This document shows, in pieces, positions 48,367-56,468 of a stretch of 64,000 nucleotides of DNA. Both the position numbers and the translations under genes were made by a program. Every line of letters starts with the position of its first letter. The stretch's first letter is position 1. Location: contig NZ_JADNRN010000001.1 in the NCBI RefSeq assembly GCF_015595035.1, forward strand, positions 310,001 to 374,000. The letters are read 5' to 3'. Source of the stretch: Marinibium conchae. GTDB lineage: Bacteria; Pseudomonadota; Gammaproteobacteria; Enterobacterales; Alteromonadaceae. The notes beneath the pieces are model-generated. The model saw nothing but the letters and a program-made list of their open reading frames with translations, was not told where the DNA came from and searched no databases.

Positions 48367-49122
48367 ATGAAACTCTCTACAGTATCGGCCGTTGTGGCAT
48401 TGGGTCTGTTTGCAAGTGCGAGTCAGGCAGCCGACGAAGAAAAAACATTTACGATGGACGGAGAGTTAGGCTTCATCTTCACATCTGGTAATACAGAAAC
48501 AACCTCTGTAAATGGCGCATTAAATGCCAAGCAAGAATTAGAGAAGTGGAGTAACGAATATGTTCTTACTGCACTCTATAAGAAAGACGAAATCGGCGGT
48601 GTTGAGAGAACATCGGCTGATAAGAAATTTGCTTCCGCACAGGGTAACTACAGGCTAGAAAACCCCGCTTACCGCCTATTCGTGTTCGGTTCGTATGAAG
48701 ATAACCGCCTAAGCAGTTACGATTTCCAAGCGACGATTGCGGCTGGTTGGAACCACAAAGTATGGGCCGACGACACAAGCAGCTTTGAATATAGCATCGG
48801 TCCTGGTTATTCACTTAATGACCGTATTGATGTAGATGATGCTGGTAACCGAATCATCATAGAAGAAAACAGTGTTGTTGTTCGTGGGGCTTTGTCTTAC
48901 GCTTATAATATTTCTGAAACGGCTAAGTTCACACAAAGCTTTTCAACAGAAGTGGGGTCTGACAACACTAAATCTCGAGCGGAAAGTGCAATTAGCGCGA
49001 AATTAGCCGGTGCATTATCTCTAAAGGTCGCTATCAGGTTTGATCATAACTCTGATGTAAGTGAAGGTACCGAGAACTTAGATACAGAAACAGCAGTTAA
49101 CTTGGTTTATACCTTTTTCTAA
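48367..49122 (+). CDS. DUF481 family outer-membrane protein, paralogue 2
   Basis: 251 residues with signal peptide ending SQA-AD. The strand order parallels the upstream gene: GELGFIFTSGNTETTSVNGAL, WSNEYVLTALYKKDE, RLFVFGSYEDNRLSSYDFQ, SFEYSIGPGYSLNDR, and the terminal LVYTFF. It is better conserved at the N-terminus than paralogue 1, which carries an extra 30 residues after the signal. AAAAGGAAC precedes the ATG. The pair probably arose by tandem duplication. Confidence 0.88.
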   Translation: MKLSTVSAVVALGLFASASQAADEEKTFTMDGELGFIFTSGNTETTSVNGALNAKQELEKWSNEYVLTALYKKDEIGGVERTSADKKFASAQGNYRLENPAYRLFVFGSYEDNRLSSYDFQATIAAGWNHKVWADDTSSFEYSIGPGYSLNDRIDVDDAGNRIIIEENSVVVRGALSYAYNISETAKFTQSFSTEVGSDNTKSRAESAISAKLAGALSLKVAIRFDHNSDVSEGTENLDTETAVNLVYTFF

Positions 49123-49187
49123 GCCTTGGCTGGTAGCAATGATGAAATATTATTGATTAATGCTTTCATCATCACCTGAACAAAATG

Positions 49188-49237
49188 AAGCTGATACGCC
49201 CCTACTTAATGTAGTAGAGAGGCTTATCAGCTTTTTT
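49188..49237 (+). terminator. Terminator between DUF481 and tryptophan dioxygenase genes
   Basis: AAGCTGATA (49188-49196) pairs with TATCAGCTT (49225-49233), followed by TTTTT. The 3' arm overlaps the last codons of the convergent dioxygenase gene, so one hairpin serves both directions. Confidence 0.8.
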
Positions 49238-49973
49238 GTCTAAGCGAGTGTCTGATTTTGCCGTTTTGCTTACCCCAAGAGTCACTCATCTTGCTGCGCA
49301 CTTCCCATAACTCAGGGAAAAACTGCTGACGAGCACCATTTTGTAGTATTTCTACTGGGCGACCTTTAAGTGAGTTGGCGTCGATGCCAATAGAGCGACG
49401 GATCAAAAACATATGGTTCCAACGAAATTTCTGCATTAACTCATCAAACTCAATAAGCGACTCTGCAATGGCATAGGCATCGCAATGTGAAAAGTGCGTG
49501 TCGTAAATACTTTCTACGCTTTGTTTTCTTGCACGTAGATAGTGCTCCTGAAATACCTGCCAAATATCGTTAGGCATTTTCAATAGCGTGATAAATCCAG
49601 GCGATTCTTGTCCGCTACCGTTGCCTAATTGCAAACGAATTTCTTGATACTCTTTTGGCGACATCGTTTCTAGTAAATCAAGTTGTTGAATCATCAAGCG
49701 CTGTATCATGTGTACACGTTTCATTTGTGAAAGCACCGCGATCGACTTAGCTTGCTCCATTTTGTCGATGACATCAATCAGAGTGAAGATTATCTGCTTC
49801 ATCCAAAGCTCTTCAACTTGGTGTACGAGTTGGAACTGTAATTCGTCATGGGTGGCAAGTTGGTCTAGTGCTTTTTGACAAGAGAGTAATTTATCGCATT
49901 GCAGATATATGCCGTAGTCGAGCATTTGGGGGTTATTTAATTCGTGAATATATTTTTCTGATATTGCCGACAT
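49227..49973 (-). CDS. Tryptophan 2,3-dioxygenase family protein
   Basis: 248 residues from the ATG at 49973 (MSAISEKYIHELNNP). The open frame extends 19 codons upstream with a hydrophobic stretch that I consider non-coding, because family members are cytosolic. TDO signatures: YGIYLQCDKLLSC, HDELQFQLVHQVEELWMKQ (with the haem-pocket His), QLDLLETMSPKEYQEIR, LGNGSGQESPGF. TDO opens the indole ring of tryptophan to N-formylkynurenine using haem and O2. No kynureninase or formamidase gene is beside it. Divergent from an Lrp-type regulator. Confidence 0.88.
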   Translation of the reverse strand: MSAISEKYIHELNNPQMLDYGIYLQCDKLLSCQKALDQLATHDELQFQLVHQVEELWMKQIIFTLIDVIDKMEQAKSIAVLSQMKRVHMIQRLMIQQLDLLETMSPKEYQEIRLQLGNGSGQESPGFITLLKMPNDIWQVFQEHYLRARKQSVESIYDTHFSHCDAYAIAESLIEFDELMQKFRWNHMFLIRRSIGIDANSLKGRPVEILQNGARQQFFPELWEVRSKMSDSWGKQNGKIRHSLRQKS

Positions 49974-50094
49974 ATTAACACTCGATAAAGTAGATATGCT
50001 GAAAATAGTAGCCAATAAAGCCAAAAACATTGTTCCTATTGGTCTGTTATTTCTGCTAAATTAGACGTCTTTGTTTCGGTTTTAGGGTGCTTAT

Positions 50095-50538
50095 ATGGAT
50101 TTTGTTCTTGATGATATGGATTTGGCAATTATTCGTTATCTAAGCGAAGATGCGCGTCAGTCTTTTGCGACCTTAGGTGAGAAAGTCGGTTTGAGTAAAA
50201 CTCCTTGTTGGAATCGCGTAAAGCGGCTGCAAAATGAAGGCATCATAGAGGGCTTTGGGCTACGACTTAATCACACGAAATTAGGCTTTGAAATACGCGC
50301 TTTGCTGCAAGTCGTTGTCGACTTTTCCTTATACCAAGAGTTTGAAATCGCGGTCAATGAACACCCTAGTATACGTTGGTGCAGAGCTATAACGGGTGAA
50401 TTTGATTATATTATGGAAGTGATGTCGCAAAATATTGCAGAGTTTGACGAGTTGCTCCGTGCAGATCTAAGTGCTCTTCCAGGGGTGTATCGCTTTACCA
50501 CGTCAATATCGACGAGGGAAATAAAAAGCGCATCCTAA
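50095..50538 (+). CDS. Lrp/AsnC family transcriptional regulator
   Basis: 147 residues. Winged helix at 4-60 (LDDMDLAIIRYLSEDARQSFATLGEKVGLSKTPCWNRVKRLQNEGII), then an RAM/AsnC effector domain with the GEFDYIMEV motif. Members bind DNA as octamers and respond to amino acids. The divergent tryptophan dioxygenase is the expected target, with tryptophan as a plausible ligand; both are inferred from context. Its last codons lie inside a strong terminator stem. Confidence 0.92.
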   Translation: MDFVLDDMDLAIIRYLSEDARQSFATLGEKVGLSKTPCWNRVKRLQNEGIIEGFGLRLNHTKLGFEIRALLQVVVDFSLYQEFEIAVNEHPSIRWCRAITGEFDYIMEVMSQNIAEFDELLRADLSALPGVYRFTTSISTREIKSAS

Positions 50539-50585
50539 ACTCTGACGAGCCAAACTCTGACGAGAGTGTAGGATGCGCTTTTCAG
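50524..50585. terminator. Long bidirectional terminator between lrp-type gene and serA
   Basis: AAAAGCGCATCCTA (50524-50537) pairs perfectly with TAGGATGCGCTTTT (50569-50582). The loop holds a 12-base direct repeat, AACTCTGACGAG, and an inner CTCT-GACG-AGAG hairpin. The 5' arm encodes the last four residues of the regulator. Confidence 0.85.
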
Positions 50586-50659
50586 CTTCGTTTCTATGTT
50601 TTGCCTTACCTGGCTCAACTGTCTTTTGAGCTGATGCTGCCTAAGTTCCTGTGTCGAGG

Positions 50660-51889
50660 CTAGTGAAGCAAACGCGTTTTTATCGTGCCTTCTATTGCTT
50701 CGAGTTGTGCAAAAGCGTCGTCGGCTCGGTCTGCTTCGACATCAACGACAACGTAACCAATTTCCTCGGTAGTTTGTAGGTACTGTGCCGCAATATTGAT
50801 ATTTTGGTCAGCAAATGCTTGGTTTATCTGGGTTAATATGCCCGGGCGGTTGCTATGAATATGCAATAAACGCGATCGGTTAGTATGCGATGGTAGAGAT
50901 ACTTCCGGGAAGTTTACGGCCGATAAGGTTGAACCATTGTCACTGTACTTGGCTAGCTTACCTGCTACTTCAATACCGATATTTTCTTGGGCTTCTTGTG
51001 TGCTGCCACCAACGTGAGGGGTTAGAATCACGTTATCAAACTCTCGTAAGGGTGACTCAAACTCTTCGCTATTCGATTTAGGCTCAATTGGGAAAACGTC
51101 TATTGCGGCGCCATTGAGTTTATTTGCTTTGAGGCTTTCAACGAGTGCATCGATATCAATAACGGTGCCACGCGCAGCGTTAATTAAGATTGCACCATCC
51201 TTCATTTGATCAAGCTCAGCCTTGCCGATCATGTTCTGAGTGTGCGCTGTTTCTGGTACATGCAACGAGATAACGTCAGAACTACTCAATAACTGTTTAA
51301 GCGATTTGACTTGCATGGAATTACCTAGAACCAGTTTGTCTTCGATATCGTAAAACTGCACGCGCATACCGAGGTGTTCAGCTAATATACTCAATTGAGT
51401 ACCAATGTGACCGTAACCAATAATTCCGAGGGTTTTACCTCGTGCTTCGTAAGATCCAACTGCCGATTTGTCCCATTCACCACGATGAGCCTTTGCATTT
51501 TTGGCAGGAATACCGCGCAACAGAACAATGATCTGTCCAAGCACTAGCTCTGCAACGGAGCGCGTGTTAGAAAATGGCGCATTAAATACTGGAATGCCAC
51601 GTAATAGCGTAGCTTTTAAGTCAACTTGGTTTGTACCGATGCAGAAACAACCCACTGCAACAAGTTTTTTGGCTGAGGCAATAACACGCTCATTAAGTTG
51701 AGTACGCGACCGAATACCTATGAAGTGAACATCTTTGATTTTTTCAATGAGTTCGTCTTCTGGTAATGAGGTTTTTAAGCATTCGATATTGGAATAGCCG
51801 TTGGCCTGAAGTGTTTCCACTGAGCTTGGGTGTAAACCTTCTAACAGAAGGATTTTGATTTTTTCTTTTGGTAGAGACACTTTTGTCAT
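50660..51889 (-). CDS. serA: D-3-phosphoglycerate dehydrogenase
   Basis: 409 residues from the ATG at 51889 (MTKVSLPKEKIKILLLEGLHP), matching the E. coli start; the frame is open 25 codons upstream without support. Catalytic domain with GIRSRTQL, NAD-binding GIIGYGHIGTQLSILAEHLGM, catalytic Arg in NAARGTVID, Glu, and His in TPHVGGST. A C-terminal ACT domain (LLHIHSNRPGILTQINQAF) binds serine for feedback inhibition. First enzyme of serine synthesis. Confidence 0.97.
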   Translation of the reverse strand: MTKVSLPKEKIKILLLEGLHPSSVETLQANGYSNIECLKTSLPEDELIEKIKDVHFIGIRSRTQLNERVIASAKKLVAVGCFCIGTNQVDLKATLLRGIPVFNAPFSNTRSVAELVLGQIIVLLRGIPAKNAKAHRGEWDKSAVGSYEARGKTLGIIGYGHIGTQLSILAEHLGMRVQFYDIEDKLVLGNSMQVKSLKQLLSSSDVISLHVPETAHTQNMIGKAELDQMKDGAILINAARGTVIDIDALVESLKANKLNGAAIDVFPIEPKSNSEEFESPLREFDNVILTPHVGGSTQEAQENIGIEVAGKLAKYSDNGSTLSAVNFPEVSLPSHTNRSRLLHIHSNRPGILTQINQAFADQNINIAAQYLQTTEEIGYVVVDVEADRADDAFAQLEAIEGTIKTRLLH

Positions 51890-52089
51890 GGAACAAACCT
51901 TAAAACTGTATATTTCTTGCTTACTTACATCAAAAGTCTGGTAAATGAGTAGATGCCTACTCATCAGACATCTAGACGTCCGTTTTTTTGATTCCAGAAA
52001 TATACCAGAGTTCTAACAGGGTTCACAGTGTTTTGTGAGTGTAGAACGAAATTAGCACTGGCGATTATATGCAGCGCTATTCTTGTATA

Positions 52090-52743
52090 TTAGCTTTCGC
52101 TTACACCTTCGCTCGTACCGGTTATCACGACATCGGCTCCACGCTTTGCGAAAAGACCATTGGTTACCACACCCACAATATTGTTTAGTGTATTTTCGAG
52201 TTCCACTGGGTTCAGAATTTCCAAGTTATGAATATCGAGGATTACGTTACCGTTATCGGTGATAACACCTTGCCTGTATGCTGGATCACCACCAAGCTTG
52301 ACGATTTCACGAGCAACATAAGAACGTGCCATGGGGATCACTTCAATGGGTAAGGGGAACTTCCCGAGTATTGGAACATGTTTTGTATCATCGATGATGC
52401 AGATAAATTGACTGGCAACTGCCGACACTATTTTCTCTCGTGTTAATGCTGCGCCACCGCCCTTGATCATATGCTTGTGCTCAGTAATTTCATCAGCGCC
52501 ATCCACGTAGATATCTAACTTATCTACTGAATTTAGATCGAATACTTCAATGCCTATTTTTTTCAGTCGAGCAGTAGAAGCATCTGAACTGGAGACGGCG
52601 CCTCGAATCATATTTTTCTTACTAGCTAGAGCGTCGATGAAAAAATTAACGGTAGAGCCGGTTCCAACGCCTACAATGGTGTCCTCTTTTACATAATTTA
52701 GGGCTGCCTCTGCCGCCGCTTTTTTCTTTTGATTCTGATCCAT
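52090..52743 (-). CDS. rpiA: Ribose-5-phosphate isomerase A
   Basis: 217 residues. Family motifs: [49 protein letters not shown], and [20 protein letters not shown]. It interconverts ribose-5-phosphate and ribulose-5-phosphate. serA-rpiA adjacency is conserved in gammaproteobacteria, though here both run the same way with a 200-base gap. Upstream lie fau, a nucleoside hydrolase and ribokinase, whose product is its substrate. Confidence 0.97.
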   Translation of the reverse strand: MDQNQKKKAAAEAALNYVKEDTIVGVGTGSTVNFFIDALASKKNMIRGAVSSSDASTARLKKIGIEVFDLNSVDKLDIYVDGADEITEHKHMIKGGGAALTREKIVSAVASQFICIIDDTKHVPILGKFPLPIEVIPMARSYVAREIVKLGGDPAYRQGVITDNGNVILDIHNLEILNPVELENTLNNIVGVVTNGLFAKRGADVVITGTSEGVSES

Positions 52744-52909
52744 GAGCTATCCTTATATATTTAATATGATGAGCAGTAATATGAGCCATTTAGAGAAATA
52801 CTAACACGGACTATAGTGCTTTGTTCTTATTGTTCTGTTTTGGGTCTTAAGTCTTGATCCTTAGGGTCTTTGGCTCATTCATGCTGAAGGATACAGGCTA
52901 GGCTAAGGA

Positions 52910-53548
52910 CTAAGCAAATATATAATGCTGGCTTGGTGTTAATACCTCAGGAAGCGGGATATCCCATGTCTCTTTTGGTAGTTGATTTGCTTTTTGCTGG
53001 TCAAGCGCTAAGCCGACGACTCGAGTTTTTCCTTGCTCTTTATTGTAAAGCGCGCTAAGAGTGCGATCGTAAAACCCGCCTCCCATTCCCAGCCTATTGC
53101 CTTTGTCATCAAAAGCCACCAGAGGTGTAAATAACACATCTAATTCGCTGCATGGCAATACCTTTTGCACATTTAATGCTGGCTCACTAATACCGAAACG
53201 ATTCTTGGTCATTTTTGTGGTCGAGTCGTAAACTTGAAACAACAAATGACCTTTAGCGAAGGGGTGAAGTATCGGTAAAAAAACACGGTGACCAAGTGCC
53301 CAGGTGCTTTCGATTAATACCCGAGTATCCAACTCTCCATCGAAACTCAGATAAGTGGCAACATTCAGTGTGCTTGCATGCGAGGGTTTACTAAAGTCGC
53401 TAAAAATATGAGTATGTGCTCGTTTCGCTAGATTGCTTGCGAAGCGTGAGTGGTCGCTTTTATTGATTTGTTGTCGTTGCGCTCTGAATTCAGAGCGCAG
53501 TGTTGAACGTAATTCGGAACTACTTGCTCTTGTCGACTTACAATGCAT
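52910..53548 (-). CDS. fau: 5-formyltetrahydrofolate cyclo-ligase
   Basis: 212 residues. Conserved ELRSTLRSEFRAQR at the N-terminus, ATYLSFDGELDTRVL, NRFGISEP, DVLFTPLVAFDDKGNRLGMGGGFYDRTL with the ATP/Mg site. It converts 5-formyl-THF to 5,10-methenyl-THF. In E. coli this gene (ygfA) lies directly after 6S RNA in one transcript; here two ribose-salvage genes lie between. It overlaps the nucleoside hydrolase gene by 11 bases. Confidence 0.94.
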   Translation of the reverse strand: MHCKSTRASSSELRSTLRSEFRAQRQQINKSDHSRFASNLAKRAHTHIFSDFSKPSHASTLNVATYLSFDGELDTRVLIESTWALGHRVFLPILHPFAKGHLLFQVYDSTTKMTKNRFGISEPALNVQKVLPCSELDVLFTPLVAFDDKGNRLGMGGGFYDRTLSALYNKEQGKTRVVGLALDQQKANQLPKETWDIPLPEVLTPSQHYIFA

Positions 53549-54479
53549 ATGTGTCGATAAAGAACTGCGTTAAACGAGGGTGGTCGACCTTAGTGGCTAC
53601 ATTAACGGTCATTGCTTGCGTCCAGTCGGGGCTAGCAGTCGTGCCCGCAGGTGCAATAATTGTTTGCCCTTTGTTCAATGCGTCAGTTGATATTCTTGCG
53701 TTCCCCTCAGTCATTTCAAACAAGCTCGGATCGAGCAGATAGGCGAGCGGGAAGGCATCATGAAAATAACACTGTTCGCTATCTTTGCCTTGAGAATAGA
53801 ACTCTGTATAGAAGCGCGATGATTTTTCTACAAAACCGCCCAAAATCGGATTTTTTTCAGCCAATATTTTGGTGAAGTCAGGTGGGAAGGGAAGGTCGTA
53901 GGTTACATCGAGACCGAACATATTAAGTTCCCAATCGGCGGCAAAAACAATTTCTGCGGCGTGGGCATCATTCCAAATGTTTGCTTCTGCAACCGGAGTA
54001 ACATTACCTGGCACAAATGCCGCGCCACCCATAATATTCACTGCTTTTATTAGCTTTGGAAGCTCCGGCTCTAGGCGTAAAGCCAAGGCTAAATTACCCA
54101 AGGGGCCTACTGCAACAATGGTAATTTCTCCTGGGTGCTTGCGAGCCATTTCCACAATGAACTCCGCAGAGCTACGCGGGTCAATCTTACCTTTCGGCGC
54201 CGGGTGGTTGATATTACCAAAACCATCATCACCATGCACAAAGTGCGCATAAGTTGACTCCGGACCTACCCAAGGCATACCAACTCCTTTACAAACAGGG
54301 ATGTCGATGTTCGCTAGTTCACACAGAGCCAAGGCATTTTGCGCCGCCATTGTTACGGGTACGTTACCAAAAACGCTTGTTAATCCCAACACCTCAATAT
54401 CAGGTGACTGGAAAGCAAAAAATATAGCCATTGCATCGTCGATGCCCGGATCGGTATCTAATATGATCTTGTGTGTCAT
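53538..54479 (-). CDS. Inosine-uridine type nucleoside hydrolase
   Basis: 313 residues. The calcium-site signature ILDTDPGIDDAMAIFFA is at the N-terminus, with VAVGPLGNLALALR, IMGGAAFVPGNVTPVAEANIWNDAHAAEIVF and the later HDAFPLAYLLDP that supplies the last Asp. These enzymes split nucleosides to base and ribose. Cytoplasmic: no signal peptide. It lies 8 bases behind rbsK and overlaps fau. Base preference (purine or pyrimidine) cannot be read from the sequence. Confidence 0.93.
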   Translation of the reverse strand: MTHKIILDTDPGIDDAMAIFFAFQSPDIEVLGLTSVFGNVPVTMAAQNALALCELANIDIPVCKGVGMPWVGPESTYAHFVHGDDGFGNINHPAPKGKIDPRSSAEFIVEMARKHPGEITIVAVGPLGNLALALRLEPELPKLIKAVNIMGGAAFVPGNVTPVAEANIWNDAHAAEIVFAADWELNMFGLDVTYDLPFPPDFTKILAEKNPILGGFVEKSSRFYTEFYSQGKDSEQCYFHDAFPLAYLLDPSLFEMTEGNARISTDALNKGQTIIAPAGTTASPDWTQAMTVNVATKVDHPRLTQFFIDTYAL

Positions 54480-54487
54480 AAAACTCT

Positions 54488-55384
54488 CTAATTATTCTTT
54501 TGTAAAAAGGCTGCTACTTCATCTACGTTTGGAATTGAAGGCGCAGCGCCTGCTTTTGTTACAGCTAATGCTGACGCTGCTGACGCATATTTAAGTGCAT
54601 CAGGCATGGACTCTTTGCGTTGATAAGCGGCTAAGAAAAAGCCGATAAAGGTATCACCTGCCGCTGTTGTGTCAACGGCATCGACCTTGAATGCTGGGCA
54701 GTAGTGCTGGTCTTCAGCACTTACGTACCAAGCACCCTGTTTGCCTAAAGTGACAACAAATTGTGTTGATGGGTAATTTGCTAACAAGCTTTGTTTTATC
54801 TTTTCAACATCTGATTCGCCAGTAAGTTGCTCGGCCTCTACTTCATTTACAATCAATAGACTTAGCTTATCGAGCGGCAGTGATTTCACTGAAGCTGTCA
54901 TCGGAGCAGGGTTAAAAGCGATATTTAAGCCTCTAGCGTGACTGCTTTCGATAATATCAGCAATGGCGTTTGTTTCGTTCTGTAAGAGCACCCAGTCGTC
55001 AGTTTTTGCAAAGGCCAAGGCAGAGGCGATATGGTCATCGCTTAGGCAGTGATTGGCTCCGCCAAATAAAATAATTGCGTTTTCAGCATCTGGGGTTACT
55101 TGAATAATAGCGTGGCCAGAGGCTACATCGGAAAGCGCTCGTATGTGAGTACAGTTAACGCCCGCCTTTTCCATCTGTTCGATAAAAGCCGAGTCTGAAC
55201 TGCCAATGGCGCCTACATGATAAATATTGTTCTCTGCTTTTGCGAGGGCGACAGATTGATTCGCTCCTTTACCGCCTAAGATTGATTGGTAAGCCGATGA
55301 TGATAAGGTTTCGCCGGGCTGCACAAAGTGTGAAACTGAATAAACGTGATCGATGTTGATCGATCCAAAATTAAACACTGCCAT
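54488..55384 (-). CDS. rbsK: Ribokinase
   Basis: 298 residues, PfkB family. N-terminal GSINIDHVYSVSHFVQPGETLSS, GGKGANQSVALAKA, and the C-terminal anion hole and catalytic base AVDTTAAGDTFIGFFLAA. In E. coli ribokinase the last motif reads DTVAAGDTF, a close match. It phosphorylates ribose to ribose-5-phosphate, probably ribose released by the nucleoside hydrolase encoded next. AAGGAC precedes the ATG. No ribose transporter is adjacent. Confidence 0.92.
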   Translation of the reverse strand: MAVFNFGSINIDHVYSVSHFVQPGETLSSSAYQSILGGKGANQSVALAKAENNIYHVGAIGSSDSAFIEQMEKAGVNCTHIRALSDVASGHAIIQVTPDAENAIILFGGANHCLSDDHIASALAFAKTDDWVLLQNETNAIADIIESSHARGLNIAFNPAPMTASVKSLPLDKLSLLIVNEVEAEQLTGESDVEKIKQSLLANYPSTQFVVTLGKQGAWYVSAEDQHYCPAFKVDAVDTTAAGDTFIGFFLAAYQRKESMPDALKYASAASALAVTKAGAAPSIPNVDEVAAFLQKNN

Positions 55385-55446
55385 GTTTAGTCCTTATCTT
55401 CTTAGGTTTTCATCAAATGTTGCAGTTATGGTTGCTTAAGGCGAGT

Positions 55447-55634
55447 GGTGCTTCCCAAAATGCCGCAGCACATTTTTCGTCCGTGTGCCGACAAGGACAC
55501 GGTGGAGGTATCAACATTGCCTCAGGTTTCTCGATACGGGTCGAGCTTACACAATAGCAATAGTGTCAACTTCCTAAGTTTAAAGCATCGGCCAGGAACA
55601 TGAAATGCACAAGCAAACATTCCAGGAAGCGCAG
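55447..55634 (-). ncRNA. ssrS: 6S RNA
   Basis: About 188 bases, read from structure. On the minus strand the 5' arm CTTCCTGGAATGTTTGC (55629-55613) pairs with the 3' arm GCGGCATTTTGGGAAG (55466-55451). A second helix joins GTGCATTT (55610-55603) and AAATGTGC (55475-55468). A side hairpin has CCGTGT/ACACGG arms (55502-55481). The apical part, GCTCGACCCGTATCGAGAA, resembles the E. coli apical stem GCTCGGTCCGTCCGAGAA, and GGCCGATGCTT resembles its GAGCCGATATTT. 6S RNA mimics an open promoter and sequesters sigma70 RNA polymerase in stationary phase. Location upstream of fau agrees with the conserved ssrS-ygfA linkage. Exact ends are estimated. Confidence 0.93.
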
Positions 55635-55736
55635 AACCCAACGATTTTCGTCAGGGGGAATTGATGGTACATGAATACGTCACTGCTTAGAAGTGTTTAT
55701 CGGGACAGTTTTAAAATTTCCCTTTAGCTCACGCTT

Positions 55737-55745
55737 TGCTAAAAT
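55737..55745 (+). promoter_or_regulatory. Extended -10 promoter of ygfB-pepP-ubiH-ubiI
   Basis: TGCTAAAAT: TGN extension plus a 5-of-6 -10 hexamer, 28 bases before the GTG of ygfB. No clear -35. Confidence 0.5.
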
Positions 55746-55773
55746 GTAGGCTACTCCATAAAAGGGCAAATTT

Positions 55774-56343
55774 GTGTCTACAAAATCAATAGATTATGAA
55801 ACATTCAGCGCGATGCTTAGGCAAGAAAATATTGTTGTTGATGCGGCTGAAGTACAGGGCATCCTCTGTGGTATGTTGAGCGGTGGTATGGCGGCAACTG
55901 ATCAGTCGTGGTCTGAGGCATTAGCCGACGTGATAAACCAAGGTGATGCATTTTCTCCCAAAGCAAAAACGGCGATTACGGCCTTGTTCAACGAAGTGTG
56001 CCAGCAATTTGTTGATGCAGATTTCGCGTTAAGGCTTTGTCTACCCGACGACGCCTCGCCTATTAATGAACGTGGCGCCGCTTTATTGGTATGGGTTCAG
56101 GGCTTTCTGCTTGGCTTTGGATTGCATCAAGCTGACCTCACGGGCTGTTCTGCTGACGTAAAAGAAGCATTAGAAGACTTCTCAGAAATCGCTCGCATGG
56201 ACGAGGAAATGAATGACGATGAAGAGTCGGAGCAAGCATTGTTTGAAGTAATGGAGTATGTTCGCATTACGTCGATGCTCTGTTTTAATGAATTGGGCAA
56301 GCCTCTATTAGACGATGACACTAGCTCTACATCCGTTCATTAG
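55774..56343 (+). CDS. ygfB: UPF0149 family protein YgfB
   Basis: 189 residues from a GTG start with AAAGGG about 8 bases upstream. Typical YgfB features: ILCGMLSGG near residue 30, ALLVWVQGFLLGFGL in the centre, an acidic MDEEMNDDEESE region and VMEYVRITSMLCFNELG. All-helical, acidic, cytoplasmic. Molecular function was long unknown; in Pseudomonas YgfB has been linked to control of the ampDh3 amidase. First gene of the conserved ygfB-pepP-ubiH-ubiI run. Confidence 0.92.
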   Translation: MSTKSIDYETFSAMLRQENIVVDAAEVQGILCGMLSGGMAATDQSWSEALADVINQGDAFSPKAKTAITALFNEVCQQFVDADFALRLCLPDDASPINERGAALLVWVQGFLLGFGLHQADLTGCSADVKEALEDFSEIARMDEEMNDDEESEQALFEVMEYVRITSMLCFNELGKPLLDDDTSSTSVH

Positions 56344-56468
56344 CAAATAACGTATACAGAGATTCAAAAGGTGCAAAAACTCTGTTTCATGCTAATGCTC
56401 GCTGCAACATTTTTGTCATTAGTATGAAAGCTCTTAATAATCATATCAGTATTAAAGGAAAAACAGGC

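Noticed and set aside
49974-50030. Signal peptide on the tryptophan dioxygenase
   Set aside because: The hydrophobic stretch arises only if the frame is extended 19 codons upstream; the family is cytosolic and the internal ATG gives the normal N-terminus.
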